This document shows, one piece after another, positions 16,701 through 25,810 of a DNA stretch of 40,622 bases. The translations under genes and the position numbers were made by a program. The stretch is from positions 1 through 40,622 of the forward strand of contig JAFLTB010000019.1 in the NCBI GenBank assembly GCA_022510605.1, read 5' to 3'. The notes under the pieces were generated by a model. The model made no database searches and was not told the origin of the DNA. It saw nothing but the letters and a program-made list of their open reading frames with translations. This stretch comes from Lachnospiraceae bacterium. Lineage in GTDB: Bacteria; Bacillota; Clostridia; Lachnospirales; Lachnospiraceae. Position 1 is the first letter of the stretch; every line of letters starts with the position of its first letter.

Positions 16701-16898
16701 TCAGCCTCCGCCAACAAAACTCACCACTTCAATTACATCTCCACTGTGAACGCATACAGTGGAATACTCCGCTTTGCCCACAATCTTTCCATTTATCTCC
16801 ACGGCGATACGGGCCTTGCTAAACCCCTCTCTTTCTACTAACTCCTCTACCGATACACCGTCATAACCTGTCTTCTCTTCTCCATTCAACTGTATCAT
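16701..16898 (-). CDS. thiS: Sulfur carrier protein ThiS
   Basis: A 65-aa ubiquitin-like sulfur carrier. The frame starts MIQLNGEEK, has the VAVEINGKIV-like central strand (RIAVEINGKIVGKAEY), the SGDVIEVVSFVGGG end and the C-terminal Gly-Gly that becomes the thiocarboxylate. A ThiF-type enzyme is needed to activate it and must lie elsewhere. As the first gene of the operon it would usually sit behind a TPP riboswitch, but the 220-nt leader shows no THI-box signature. Confidence 0.93.
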   Translation of the reverse strand: MIQLNGEEKTGYDGVSVEELVEREGFSKARIAVEINGKIVGKAEYSTVCVHSGDVIEVVSFVGGG

Positions 16899-16963
16899 GA
16901 AATCTCTCCTTTCACTAAACTATCCTTGCCCTCCACAGATGCCGCACAACAACTCCGTTATGC

Positions 16964-16979
16964 TGGCACGATGGTGCCA
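16964..16979. promoter_or_regulatory. Palindrome upstream of thiS
   Basis: TGGCACGATGGTGCCA is a 6-bp inverted repeat around GATG, 66 bp before the thiS start. Its core recurs upstream of lemA (19578-19605), which suggests a regulator site or an RNA hairpin. Confidence 0.4.
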
Positions 16980-16995
16980 ATTTATTTTTTATGAT

Positions 16996-17048
16996 AAAAA
17001 AGAATACCCCAAGAAACTCACACCCGAGGTGGTGTGCCCCTTCCTGGG
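16996..17048 (-). terminator. Terminator of the lemA-DUF2207 transcript
   Basis: On the minus strand CCCAGGAA (17041-17048) pairs with TTCTTGGG (17008-17015) outside an inner CACACC/GGTGTG stem, followed by GTATTCTTTTTTAT. It lies about 70 nt after the DUF2207 gene stop and before the thiS leader. Confidence 0.75.
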
Positions 17049-17119
17049 ATATCCCCAATCTGTTTCGTATTGTAGCATAGTCCTGGAAACCTGTCAAGAT
17101 TGAACTGCTATACGAGCCT

Positions 17120-18985
17120 CTACCAGGAACCGCCGCCTCCCCCTCCGGCACCGCCGCCGGAAAAGCCGCCACCGGAAAATCCTCCGCCACCGCCTTTGGA
17201 ACTTGGCTGGGAGGTCATGGCCGCCCTTGCGGAGGACATGGTATGATTCATAAAGTGATGGAAGGCAGCCGGGTGAAAGGTGGAGGCATGGGGACCACCA
17301 TACCAGTCCGGCGGCTCCGTAGCAATGGCCTCAAATTTTTCCACCCACTTCTTGGAAACATCCAGCACATAGGTATACGGCAGTATGTCATAAAAATACT
17401 GTGGATTCTGCTCCACCAATAGTTCCAGTTTCTCTTTCTCTGCCGTCTCCAGAAAATTGCGGAACCCACGGATTTTTCCCAACACTTCGCTTCCATAGGG
17501 GGTGCGCTTTGGCAGATAGGCATTGAAAAATAAAACCACAAAGCTGGCAATCACCGTAAAAGCATAGGCAACCTGATACCAGATGCTGGCATCGGCCAGA
17601 GGGGCCGCTACATAACCCACATATAGCACCAAAGCGAATATGCCAAAACCCAGTATAAAAATCAACTTTTCTAACCATCGACCGAGGCTCCCAAGCAAAG
17701 TAAAGGCAAGCATAAAGGGGATTCCTACTCCCAGACCGCCAATCAGTGCATCCGTAAAACTATAGGTATACTGGTAAATCGGAACACCTCCTGCCAGCAG
17801 AAACATCAGCGCTGACAGCAAATAGAGAATCCATCCCTTATTCAGCGAATTGGCATAAAATATCTTTTTCCTCTGCTGGCTTTTCACAATGGCTACTACT
17901 CCATTCAGTGTCTCATAAAAAGAGTTTTTCAACTCATTCTTTGTAATTATATTTCCTTTGAGGGAAAGTCCGGCCATAAAGACACGCTCTGCATCATTGT
18001 TGCCATCGTAAGGCTTCTTTATCTTCAGGGTAAAATTCTGTCTGTCTCTCTCCTGAATCTCCAGATACCCTTTCTGAGCCAGATATACCACCAGAGAAAC
18101 GGCATCGCTCCGGGTCGCTTCTCCCCGGTAAGCATAAGCCGCTTCCAGGCTGTTCAGACCGGCCGGAGGATGAAATTCCACCGTCTCCACCACCGGGTCA
18201 TCCCGTCCATATATCCACCACAGAAAGAATGCCGTGGCCATAGCAATGAATCCCAGAATAATGGTGCAGTATGCCACCAGCGGATGCTCTACCGGCATGA
18301 TAAAATATCCCTCCGGCAATATCACGCGCACCGTTAGTCCCTGACTGACAGGGCCATAAAAGACTATATTGCTGTCCACTTCACCGATAATGGAATTTCC
18401 CACCACCTGATAATTCAGACCAGAACTGGCTTCGCTGCCATGGCTGTTATAATATATGTATAAGTTATTGATATCAAAGGCTTTTGGCATATGAATGGCA
18501 AAGGATACATTGGAAATGGTGGTATCGTTCCATCCATAGCCTATCACATTCCAGTAAAAGTCATCCATATTTTCCAATGGGTCTTTTCCATACACATAAT
18601 CATAGGAAATCTCATAGGACTTTTCTCCCTGAATGGTTCGGTGCTCATCCCCCAGCCGAATAATGCAAAAACCATTCTCCCTGTTCACCTCATATTTTTC
18701 ACTGCCACAGCCAATGTTTTTTACTTTGCCGTGATACTCGGTATCCCCGCTTCCATCCGTTCTATATTGTTTACCCGTCAGCGGAATATAACGGTATATT
18801 CCATGTCGGCTCTGATGAAAATCCACGGTAATGCTTTCCTTAATTCGGTATACATTATCTTCCGCTACATCGATGTCTACATGATATTTAATAATATCAT
18901 ACCCATAACTGCTGGCCTCTGCCACTGCCCCTCGGGAAAGCCCCAAAAAGACCAGCAGAAAAAGAAATATGCCCCATCGTTTCAC
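17120..18985 (-). CDS. DUF2207 membrane protein (YciQ-like)
   Basis: A 621-aa membrane protein of unknown biochemical role, regularly found beside lemA in Firmicutes. It has a signal peptide (about 1-22), an extracytoplasmic DUF2207 beta-domain opening YGYDIIKYHVDIDVAEDNVYRI and continuing to about 215, one membrane helix near 240, a cytoplasmic winged-helix-like part with SLVVYLAQKGYLEI, four more membrane helices (about 385-500), a cytoplasmic segment, and a C-terminal tail of repeated GGG/FSGGG ending GGGGGSW. The start is GTG, overlapping the lemA stop by one base (TAGTG), so the pair is translationally coupled. The glycine tail is a normal feature of the family and not evidence of a frameshift. 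Confidence 0.92.
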   Translation of the reverse strand: MKRWGIFLFLLVFLGLSRGAVAEASSYGYDIIKYHVDIDVAEDNVYRIKESITVDFHQSRHGIYRYIPLTGKQYRTDGSGDTEYHGKVKNIGCGSEKYEVNRENGFCIIRLGDEHRTIQGEKSYEISYDYVYGKDPLENMDDFYWNVIGYGWNDTTISNVSFAIHMPKAFDINNLYIYYNSHGSEASSGLNYQVVGNSIIGEVDSNIVFYGPVSQGLTVRVILPEGYFIMPVEHPLVAYCTIILGFIAMATAFFLWWIYGRDDPVVETVEFHPPAGLNSLEAAYAYRGEATRSDAVSLVVYLAQKGYLEIQERDRQNFTLKIKKPYDGNNDAERVFMAGLSLKGNIITKNELKNSFYETLNGVVAIVKSQQRKKIFYANSLNKGWILYLLSALMFLLAGGVPIYQYTYSFTDALIGGLGVGIPFMLAFTLLGSLGRWLEKLIFILGFGIFALVLYVGYVAAPLADASIWYQVAYAFTVIASFVVLFFNAYLPKRTPYGSEVLGKIRGFRNFLETAEKEKLELLVEQNPQYFYDILPYTYVLDVSKKWVEKFEAIATEPPDWYGGPHASTFHPAAFHHFMNHTMSSARAAMTSQPSSKGGGGGFSGGGFSGGGAGGGGGGSW

Positions 18986-19539
18986 TAAAACTTCACCTGC
19001 ACATTCTGCCGTTCCTGTTCTGTCTCCACCTCAAACATCGGCTTTGTCTCAAAGTGAAACAGACTGGCAATAATATTCGTTGGTATCGTCTGTACTGTCG
19101 TATTATATTTCCTTACCGCTCCATTATAATATTTACGCGCATTGGCAATATCCTCCTCCACGGTCTCTAACTGCCGGCTGAGCTCCTGGAAATTCTGGTT
19201 GGCCTTCAAATCCGGATAGGCCTCTGCCAGTGCCATAATTTGGGGTATTGCCCTGGAAATAGCCGCACTGTTTTCCAGTTTTTCCTCCATGGACATACCG
19301 CTGTAATTTCCCCCTCTTAGGGAGATTATCTGAGACAATGTCTCCTGCTCATGTTTGGTATATCCCTTTACGGTCTCCACCAGATTGGGAATTAAATCAA
19401 ACCGTTTCTTCAGATAAACGTCCATGGTGGAAAACGCCTCTTCCACGGTGATTCTTCCCTTTACCAGTCCGTTGTAGCCGCCAATACATACAATAATAAG
19501 TATCAGCACAATCACTCCAATAATAATTCCTGCTACCAT
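18985..19539 (-). CDS. lemA: LemA family protein
   Basis: A 184-aa protein with one N-terminal membrane helix (IIIGVIVLILIIVCIGGYN) followed by the conserved LemA helical domain: YNGLVKGRITVEEAFSTMDVYLKKRFDLIPNLVETVKGY, then KANQNFQELSRQLETVEEDIANARKYYNGAVRKYN. Its role is not firmly known; LemA proteins are linked to envelope stress in several bacteria. It is coupled to the DUF2207 gene and lies 89 nt after aroB on the same strand, with a possible promoter and a tandem repeat in that gap. A Shine-Dalgarno (TAGGAGGA) precedes the ATG. Confidence 0.94.
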   Translation of the reverse strand: MVAGIIIGVIVLILIIVCIGGYNGLVKGRITVEEAFSTMDVYLKKRFDLIPNLVETVKGYTKHEQETLSQIISLRGGNYSGMSMEEKLENSAAISRAIPQIMALAEAYPDLKANQNFQELSRQLETVEEDIANARKYYNGAVRKYNTTVQTIPTNIIASLFHFETKPMFEVETEQERQNVQVKF

Positions 19540-19563
19540 AACCTGTCCTCCTATAACTATTTT

Positions 19564-19592
19564 AGTGTATTCTTCTTAGCGCCATCGTGCTA
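19564..19592 (-). promoter_or_regulatory. Possible promoter of lemA
   Basis: Minus-strand TAGCAC (19587-19592) and TACACT (19564-19569), 17-bp spacing. The weak -35 box overlaps the tandem repeat, as an operator would. Confidence 0.35.
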
Positions 19593-19605
19593 GCACCATC
19601 ATGCT
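19578..19605. repeat. Tandem 14-bp palindromic repeat upstream of lemA
   Basis: AGCGCCATCGTGCT and AGCACCATCATGCT stand head to tail with no spacer. Each is itself a near-palindrome (AGC-N8-GCT) and shares the core GCACCATCGTGC with the palindrome upstream of thiS. Confidence 0.55.
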
Positions 19606-19628
19606 AAACCTGACTTCTCATTCAGGCC

Positions 19629-20741
19629 TTACATTTCCATCAGAATATTTCGGATTTCATCCTCCGCCACCGGCCGGGCATAAACCTCATTCCCAAAGGT
19701 CATCACCTCACCAATACCTTTTTGGAACACAAAACGAAGTTTACCCTCCCGCACCTTTTTGTCGGTATATAGTTTTCGCACCAGCGCCTCTCTGTCAATA
19801 TAATCGGGAATTGCGACTGGCAGACCGATTTTTTCAAGCAGGGCAATGACCCTGTCCCGCTGTTCTTCTGAGAGATACCCGGATTGACAGCCAAGCCGTA
19901 CCTGGGCCGCCATGCCAATGGACAGTGCCTCTCCATGAAGCAGTGTATAATTGCTGACAGTCTCAATGGCCCGTCCCACCGTATGGCCCAGATTCAGAAT
20001 TTCCCGAAGGCTTTTTTCCCTTTCATCCTTCATGACTACTTCATATTTAACAGAGCAGTTTTTCTCCGATATATATTCACAGGCCCCTGGTTCACAGTCC
20101 AGAATCTCTTCCACATGACTTTCCAGATAGCCAAAAAATTCTTCGTCTGCCAGACAGGCATGCTTTACTGTCTCCGCCAGACCATTCATCAAATGTCTTC
20201 TGGGAAGAGTTCTCCATGTATCAATATCCACATAGACCTTTAACGGCTGGTAAATCAATCCTATCAGATTGGTGGCCAGCTCTGTGTCCACCGCCGTCTT
20301 GCCGCCAATGGAAGCGTCTGCCGCCGCCAGCAGGGTGGTGGCAAAATTGATAAATGGCACGCCCCTGCCAAAGGTGCCGGCCAGAAATCCGGCCAAATCC
20401 GTAACGACACCGCCGCCTACGGCAATGACACAGCAGTCTCTACGATACTCCTTCGCCAGCATGGCGTCCTCTAAGTCTTCCTTTGTCTTTCTTATCTTGC
20501 TCTTTTCTCCTGCCGGAAAAACAAACAAATCTCCCTGATACCCTGCCTCCTGTAAGGCATCAAGCACCGGTTTCCCATACAGAGGTTCCACCACAGAATC
20601 CGTAATGACCGCAAATTTTTTCCGGTTCCCGGCCAGACCCTTCTGAATATCCTGTATCATAGCCGGTATCAGTTCCCGTCCAATCTGCACCTCATAGGAA
20701 TCGTCCACTACCTTTTTTAATTCTACACGAAAACAGCTCAT
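19629..20741 (-). CDS. aroB: 3-dehydroquinate synthase
   Basis: Second enzyme of the shikimate pathway: converts DAHP to 3-dehydroquinate using NAD and a metal ion. The 370-aa product has the NAD-binding GGGVVTDLAGFLAGTFGRG, TTLLAAADASIGGKTAVD, and the three metal ligands in GLAETVKHA (Glu), NLGHTVGRAIE (His) and LHGEALSIGM (His). Length and motif order are normal. AAGGGAGA precedes the ATG. It has its own promoter, back to back with that of glmS, and no other aromatic-amino-acid gene is adjacent. Confidence 0.96.
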   Translation of the reverse strand: MSCFRVELKKVVDDSYEVQIGRELIPAMIQDIQKGLAGNRKKFAVITDSVVEPLYGKPVLDALQEAGYQGDLFVFPAGEKSKIRKTKEDLEDAMLAKEYRRDCCVIAVGGGVVTDLAGFLAGTFGRGVPFINFATTLLAAADASIGGKTAVDTELATNLIGLIYQPLKVYVDIDTWRTLPRRHLMNGLAETVKHACLADEEFFGYLESHVEEILDCEPGACEYISEKNCSVKYEVVMKDEREKSLREILNLGHTVGRAIETVSNYTLLHGEALSIGMAAQVRLGCQSGYLSEEQRDRVIALLEKIGLPVAIPDYIDREALVRKLYTDKKVREGKLRFVFQKGIGEVMTFGNEVYARPVAEDEIRNILMEM

Positions 20742-20795
20742 AAAATTCTCCCTTCCGAAGCGCCATGCCTTCCCGCTATTTTTCTATCTGCTCAC

Positions 20796-20824
20796 AGTAT
20801 ATCCCAAGACTGACTGTTTCGCAA
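20796..20824 (-). promoter_or_regulatory. Sigma-A promoter of aroB
   Basis: Minus-strand TTGCGA (20819-20824) and TATACT (20796-20801) with 17-bp spacing, 55 bp before the aroB ATG. Confidence 0.65.
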
Positions 20825-20834
20825 GTATCATTTC

Positions 20835-20863
20835 TTGACAATTAGCATGATAAATGATACGAT
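20835..20863 (+). promoter_or_regulatory. Sigma-A promoter of glmS
   Basis: TTGACA (20835-20840) and TACGAT (20858-20863), 17-bp spacing. Transcription would begin about 20 nt before the glmS ATG, leaving no room for a glmS ribozyme. Confidence 0.75.
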
Positions 20864-20893
20864 TTCATAGAATGTGGAAAGGAGATTTGTGCC

Positions 20894-22735
20894 ATGTGTG
20901 GAATTATTGGATATGTCGGAATAACCGACGCTAAAAAGGCTTTAATCAAGGGTTTACAGACATTGGAATACCGGGGCTATGACAGTGCCGGCATTTCCTA
21001 TTTTACAAGAGAGGGAGAAGACACCTCTGACAAGATTAAAACGATTAAGACAGTAGGCAAAGTATCCTGCTTAAAGGATAAGGTAAATCAGGCGGCCGGG
21101 GAGGATATCACCACCTGTGGCATTGGTCATACCCGCTGGGCTACCCACGGCGGTGTATCCGATACCAACTCCCATCCCCACACAGCGGGAAAGGTAACCC
21201 TGATTCACAACGGTATCATTGAAAATTACAAGCAACTGCAGGAAGAACTGGAGGAAAAGGGCCTGACACCAGTGTCCCAGACAGATTCAGAAATTGCCGC
21301 CATGGTAATTAACGACTGCTACACCGGAGACCCGGAATCCGCCATCCGCCGGGCCATCGCCAAATTAGATGGCGCTTATGGCTTCTGCATTTTGTTTTCC
21401 GATTTCCCGGATACCATTTACGCTGTCCGAAACGGCAGTCCTCTGGTGGCTGCCCATACAGACAAAGGCTCCATTATCGCATCGGACATGGTGGCCCTGG
21501 TCAGTTATACCAAACACTATTTTGTCCTGAAGGAAGGACACATCGCCCGGCTGACAAAGGATGAAATCCTTGTCCAGGACGAGAATGGAGAACTTTATGG
21601 CCCGACGATTCATCATATCAGCTGGGATGTGGCGGCGGCCAAAAAGGGTGGTTACGACTACTTCATGATGAAAGAAATTAGAGAACAGCCGGAGGCACTT
21701 CGCAACACCATTAAACCCCGTATGGTAAACGGACTGCCAGACTTTTCCGAGGATGGAGTCAGTGATACTCTGTTCCAGGACGTGAACCGCATTATAATTA
21801 CAGCCTGCGGTACCGCCATGCACGCCGGCCTCATGGGAAAAAATATGATTGAACGACTGTGCCGGGTACCGGTAACAGTGGAGATTGCTTCCGAATTCCG
21901 CTACCAGAATCCAATTATGGATGAAAAGACCCTGTTGATTACCATATCCCAGTCCGGGGAAACCGCCGATACACTGGCAGCCCTCCGTCTGGCCAAGGAA
22001 CGGGGAGCAAAGACGTTATCCGTCGTCAACGTAAAGGGTTCCTCCATTGCCAGGGAAAGCGATTTCGTTCTCTATACCCATGCCGGTCCGGAGATTGCTG
22101 TGGCCAGCACAAAGGCCTACACGGTTCAGGTATCGGTAATGTATCTGATTGCCTTCCGCTTCGCTCTGATTCAGGGAAAAATCAGTGAAAAAGAGGCTTC
22201 TGAATATATGACAGAACTGATGAATACCGCCTCGCGGATAAGCGAAGTATTGGATTACGATAATCAAATTGAAAGCATTGGCAAACGGCTCACAAAAGCC
22301 AGTGATATTTTCTTCCTGGGACGGGGCCTGGATTATGCTCTCTCCTGTGAAGGCTCTCTGAAGTTAAAGGAAATCAGTTACATCCACTCGGAGGCCTATG
22401 CCGCCGGAGAATTAAAGCATGGCACAATTTCACTGATTACCGACAATGTACCGGTAATTGCAGTGGCCACCCAGCCGGATGTCTTTGCGAAAATGATTTC
22501 CAATGTCCAGGAGGTCCGCTCCCGGGGCGCCAAGGTCATTCTTATTACCGGGCAGGACTCTTCGGTAGATGCCGCTCTCTGCGACCATCATGTGGTACTG
22601 CCGGAGACAGACCCTCTTTTCGCTCCGTTTTTGGCTGCCGTGGTGCTTCAGTATCTGGCCTACTATGTAGCAGTGGAAAAGGGACTGAATGTAGACCAGC
22701 CAAGAAATCTGGCAAAGAGTGTAACGGTGGAGTAA
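20894..22735 (+). CDS. glmS: Glutamine-fructose-6-phosphate aminotransferase
   Basis: Makes glucosamine 6-phosphate from fructose 6-phosphate and glutamine, the entry to peptidoglycan amino sugars. The 613-aa product starts MCGIIGYVG, so Cys2 is the N-terminal nucleophile of the class II glutaminase domain (to about 225), with GIGHTRWATHG and HNGIIENY. Two SIS domains follow, the first with ACGTAMHAG and SQSGETADTLAAL, the second with LGRGLDYALSCEGSLKLKEISYIHSEAYAAGELKHG. The C terminus DQPRNLAKSVTVE is the canonical end. AAGGAG lies before the ATG. Monocistronic, flanked by a promoter and a long terminator. Confidence 0.98.
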   Translation: MCGIIGYVGITDAKKALIKGLQTLEYRGYDSAGISYFTREGEDTSDKIKTIKTVGKVSCLKDKVNQAAGEDITTCGIGHTRWATHGGVSDTNSHPHTAGKVTLIHNGIIENYKQLQEELEEKGLTPVSQTDSEIAAMVINDCYTGDPESAIRRAIAKLDGAYGFCILFSDFPDTIYAVRNGSPLVAAHTDKGSIIASDMVALVSYTKHYFVLKEGHIARLTKDEILVQDENGELYGPTIHHISWDVAAAKKGGYDYFMMKEIREQPEALRNTIKPRMVNGLPDFSEDGVSDTLFQDVNRIIITACGTAMHAGLMGKNMIERLCRVPVTVEIASEFRYQNPIMDEKTLLITISQSGETADTLAALRLAKERGAKTLSVVNVKGSSIARESDFVLYTHAGPEIAVASTKAYTVQVSVMYLIAFRFALIQGKISEKEASEYMTELMNTASRISEVLDYDNQIESIGKRLTKASDIFFLGRGLDYALSCEGSLKLKEISYIHSEAYAAGELKHGTISLITDNVPVIAVATQPDVFAKMISNVQEVRSRGAKVILITGQDSSVDAALCDHHVVLPETDPLFAPFLAAVVLQYLAYYVAVEKGLNVDQPRNLAKSVTVE

Positions 22736-22737
22736 AG

Positions 22738-22812
22738 CAAAAAAGTCCACGAATCGCCTGGAGCCGGTGATGCTTCGCATCAAATGCTCCAGCGATTTCG
22801 TGGGCTTTTTTC
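22738..22812. terminator. Long bidirectional terminator between glmS and the 232-aa gene
   Basis: The left arm AAAAAAGTCCACGAA and TCGCCTGGAGC pair with GCTCCAGCGA and TTTCGTGGGCTTTTTT, with an inner GATGCTTCGCATC hairpin. An A-run on one side and a T-run on the other allow it to serve both strands. Confidence 0.85.
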
Positions 22813-22813
22813 A

Positions 22814-22861
22814 ACATAAGAACTTTGTTCGTTGTTTACATAAGAGCTTTGTTCGTTGTTT
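22814..22861. repeat. Tandem 24-bp repeat
   Basis: Two adjacent 24-bp units (22814-22837 and 22838-22861) beginning ACATAAGA and ending TTTGTTCGTTGTTT differ at one base. They lie just after the glmS terminator and before the stop of the convergent gene. No coding role is seen. Confidence 0.8.
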
Positions 22862-22886
22862 TCGTACTACAAATACGATGGCTCAA

Positions 22887-23585
22887 TTATTCGATAGCCG
22901 CTTCTTTCATTTTTGGGGCAAATGAAAGCATACCCTTTTTAATATCTGCATATGACATATATTTACCCACAAGGTTCTCTTCTTTATCAGAGGAGAAATT
23001 TTGATTCTTCAGTTGAATCAAAATATTCTTTATATCATTCATGATATCTTCTGCCATTTCAGAAGTGACAATCTGCTCCCTGTTTTCATCTTTTTTTAGT
23101 GCTTCCTGATACGCTTTTTCTGCTTCTTCCTCTGTGGCATAGGAAATACCTGTTTGTGGTTTTAATACAATATCCCCGGTCTGTAACCGCAGATACTTAA
23201 CATAACCAATGGAAGCATTTTTAGCCGCTTCCTCATATGCCTTATCAAGAATTGACAGCTTCTCATCCAATTCTTTGCCAGAATAATTTTCCTTAAGTTT
23301 TTGTAATTCGTTCTGATAATTATCTGCTATAATTTCAGTAAAACTACCATCCATCAATGTCCGGCTTTCTACACCCTTTAATAAGGTAATGGTAGTGTCA
23401 TAGGTGTCTATGAATGGCTCCAGTTCCCCTGCTAAAGTAAGTCCCTGTTTCGACAGTGACATCTCCACACCCTTATCAATCAAGGCTTCTGGCCTTTCCT
23501 TCGCATTATCGTCATCCGGGTTTTTCTGATGGGAGACTTCTAACTCACGATAAATACGATAGTCCTGATTCCCTTCAATTTTCAT
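22887..23585 (-). CDS. Cytoplasmic protein of unknown function, 232 aa
   Basis: I do not recognise this family. The product has no signal peptide or membrane segment, is highly charged and probably mostly helical, with an acidic middle (NYQNELQKLKENYSGKELDEKLSILDKAYEEAAK) likely to form a coiled coil and a lysine-rich end. The N-terminal part MKIEG...VEMSLSKQGLTLA resembles the opening of small motility-associated proteins in clostridia, but this is a weak impression. A good AAGGAGGT precedes the ATG by 10 nt. It lies between a chemoreceptor gene and glmS, transcribed with the former's direction but separated from it by a terminator, so it has its own promoter (an AT-rich region near 23590-23660). 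Confidence 0.8.
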   Translation of the reverse strand: MKIEGNQDYRIYRELEVSHQKNPDDDNAKERPEALIDKGVEMSLSKQGLTLAGELEPFIDTYDTTITLLKGVESRTLMDGSFTEIIADNYQNELQKLKENYSGKELDEKLSILDKAYEEAAKNASIGYVKYLRLQTGDIVLKPQTGISYATEEEAEKAYQEALKKDENREQIVTSEMAEDIMNDIKNILIQLKNQNFSSDKEENLVGKYMSYADIKKGMLSFAPKMKEAAIE

Positions 23586-23663
23586 ATTACCTAATACCTC
23601 CTTGTATTATGTTTGTATATTATATATATCGAACAGAGGCAAAGAATAAATTATAATAGTCAT

Positions 23664-23692
23664 AAAATGCCCGGAGCAAATCTACTCCGGGC
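23664..23692 (-). terminator. Terminator after the dCache chemoreceptor gene
   Basis: A perfect 8-bp stem GCCCGGAG (minus strand, 23685-23692) with CTCCGGGC (23669-23676) and an 8-nt loop, followed by ATTTTATG. It lies about 90 nt after the receptor's stop codon. Confidence 0.75.
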
Positions 23693-23779
23693 GCCAGATC
23701 CTTATTACGTCCTTTCCAGTCATATAAAAAAGCAGAACACTCTCTTTCCTGTTAAACCTGTTTCATGTGATGGCAGTGA

Positions 23780-25780
23780 CTATACCCGGAAAGCTGCCAC
23801 TGTCTCAGATAATTTCTCACTCATATTAGAAAGATGCTCCACCTGCTGTAATACATTGCCGGAGTTTTCACTGGATTCACCTGCTGAGTCACTAATATTT
23901 TTCATGTATTCTGAAATACCGGCAATCAGTTGGTTGATGCTGGTAATTGATTCGTTTACACCAGCCATGCTGACACTCATTTCCTCTGAAGATGTACCTA
24001 AATCACTGGACATTTCATTATAAAATTGGGCATCCTCCTCATATTGTCTGGCAGTGGAAATCATATGTTTGTAATCCTCTACCACCTTGTCATTCATAAA
24101 GTTCAAAAGTTTTTCCGAACTGTCAGACAGACTGGAAACACTTCCGACAATGGCTTCCGTAACCTCTTTAATTTTATCCACGGCCTGTCTGGAATCGTCA
24201 GCCAGCGTACGGATTTCCTCGGCCACCACAGCAAAGCCCTTGCCGGACTCTCCCGCTCTGGCTGCCTCAATAGAGGCATTTAAGGCAAGCAGATTGGTCT
24301 GGGCACTGATGGCAAGAATTTCTTCCGTCAGATTGTTAATTTCATCCACCCGGCGACTGTCTGAAATTGCTTTTTCCAGCCCCACTTTGGTCTCATCATA
24401 CACACGGTTGGCCTGTTCGCTGGAGTCCACAGATACCTTATACAGTTCTCTGGCACGCTCCAGAATGTCACTGGACTGCACCGCCGCCTGACTGGCTTTT
24501 TGGGCCACCTGCTCCACGGTATTTCCCAGTTCTTCTCCTGTGGCATGGATGCCTTCTGACAACTCATTGGCAGCGGCCGCATCCTGGAACACCTCTGATA
24601 CCGCTGATTTGATTTGGGAAATATTGGCATCCAGGGCTGACATCCGCTCAGAGGCATTCTCTGCTATCTGTCCAATCCGTTCTGCCTCACCCTTGGTATT
24701 CAGGATAATTCCCCTCATCTGCTTTTTCACCTTGGCAGTCGCCACCTGAATCTGTTCTGTCTCATTTTTATATTCTTTTGGAATCGTTTTATCCGCCCGG
24801 GCATTCTCCGAAAAATCCCCTGAGGCAAAAGTTTTCAGGGTTTGTATCGGTGCTAACATCTTGCCGATGATACTGGTCATAATAACTACAACCAGCACAA
24901 TGGCTATAACGGCAATGATAAGAGCTACTAAAATCATGCCAAATACCGTAGCCATAATATTGGAGGCCGGAATCACTATACCCAGTTTCCAGTTACAGTT
25001 TTCCACCAGTCCTGCGGCAAAATAACTGTTTACTCCATCATAATCTCTGGCTCTTATCACAGTACTTCCCGTGTCAGTAAGCAGCGCAGTAATATCCGGC
25101 ATTACATCCTGTACTGCCGTGGCAGTGTCCTCTGTCGGTTCATAGGCATCGTTTTTGTGAGCTATGTAATTGTTACTGCTGTCTGCCAGGAAGCCATATA
25201 CGCCATCTTCATAACGGATGCTTGTGGCAAGATCTGTCACAGTAGTCAGTGTTACATCGGCACCAATAACTGCCACTACTTTGTCCTTCACCATAACCGG
25301 CGATGCAATGGTAGCACACATCTGATTGGTCAGAACATCCCAATATGGATCTGTGACAATGGTTTTTCCTGCTTCTGCAGCCTGCTGATACCAGCCCCGC
25401 TGTACCGGATCATAGCCCTTCGGAATTTTGGCTTCCGGGTTGGACTGATAAAATCTGGAATCACTGGTACCGCAATACAGATTCAACAATTCATCTCTGC
25501 CCTTTGCATGAGTATCCACTACCTTCTGCAAAAATCCCGGTTTTAAGTCTCCTGTCACTTCAATGCTCCGAGCCGTTCCCGTAGCCATCATCATTTCACT
25601 TTCAATCCAGGTATTAATTTTTTCTGCATATTTATCCGCCTGAATCTGAAGTTTATCTTTCTGAGTATCAATCAGCCTGCTTCCTGCAACCGAAATAATT
25701 CCCACCGTTGTCAAAAGGATAATTGCCACTACAATAATAATGACACTGATTGTCAGTCTTCCTTTAATGGTTCTTCTCAT
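23780..25780 (-). CDS. Methyl-accepting chemotaxis protein with dCache sensor
   Basis: A 666-aa chemoreceptor. The ATG at 25780 (MRRTIKGRL) is preferred to one 23 codons earlier because GAGG precedes it and the protein then starts directly with its first membrane helix (about 10-32). The extracytoplasmic region (about 35-265) is a double Cache domain with [12 protein letters not shown], a later TDPYWD and GADVTL. The R-x-W-Y...D arrangement agrees with the known amino-acid-binding dCache motif, so amino acids are a plausible ligand. A second membrane helix (about 280-310), HAMP and a signalling domain with [20 protein letters not shown] follow. Upstream lie a sigma-D-like promoter and a Rex-like dyad. 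It is separated from the 232-aa gene by a terminator. Confidence 0.94.
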   Translation of the reverse strand: MRRTIKGRLTISVIIIVVAIILLTTVGIISVAGSRLIDTQKDKLQIQADKYAEKINTWIESEMMMATGTARSIEVTGDLKPGFLQKVVDTHAKGRDELLNLYCGTSDSRFYQSNPEAKIPKGYDPVQRGWYQQAAEAGKTIVTDPYWDVLTNQMCATIASPVMVKDKVVAVIGADVTLTTVTDLATSIRYEDGVYGFLADSSNNYIAHKNDAYEPTEDTATAVQDVMPDITALLTDTGSTVIRARDYDGVNSYFAAGLVENCNWKLGIVIPASNIMATVFGMILVALIIAVIAIVLVVVIMTSIIGKMLAPIQTLKTFASGDFSENARADKTIPKEYKNETEQIQVATAKVKKQMRGIILNTKGEAERIGQIAENASERMSALDANISQIKSAVSEVFQDAAAANELSEGIHATGEELGNTVEQVAQKASQAAVQSSDILERARELYKVSVDSSEQANRVYDETKVGLEKAISDSRRVDEINNLTEEILAISAQTNLLALNASIEAARAGESGKGFAVVAEEIRTLADDSRQAVDKIKEVTEAIVGSVSSLSDSSEKLLNFMNDKVVEDYKHMISTARQYEEDAQFYNEMSSDLGTSSEEMSVSMAGVNESITSINQLIAGISEYMKNISDSAGESSENSGNVLQQVEHLSNMSEKLSETVAAFRV

Positions 25781-25810
25781 GCTAATTTTAACCTCTTTTC
25801 CGTAGTGCCG

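Noticed and set aside
16899-17119. TPP riboswitch before thiS
   Set aside because: No CTGAGA or other THI-box signature on the minus strand; the main structure there is the terminator of the upstream transcript.
17120-17190. Glycine-rich C terminus of the DUF2207 protein as a frameshift artefact
   Set aside because: Such Gly-rich tails are normal in this family and the frame ends cleanly.
20742-20893. glmS ribozyme in the leader of glmS
   Set aside because: A good promoter at 20835-20863 leaves only about 24 nt of leader, and no ribozyme core sequence is visible.
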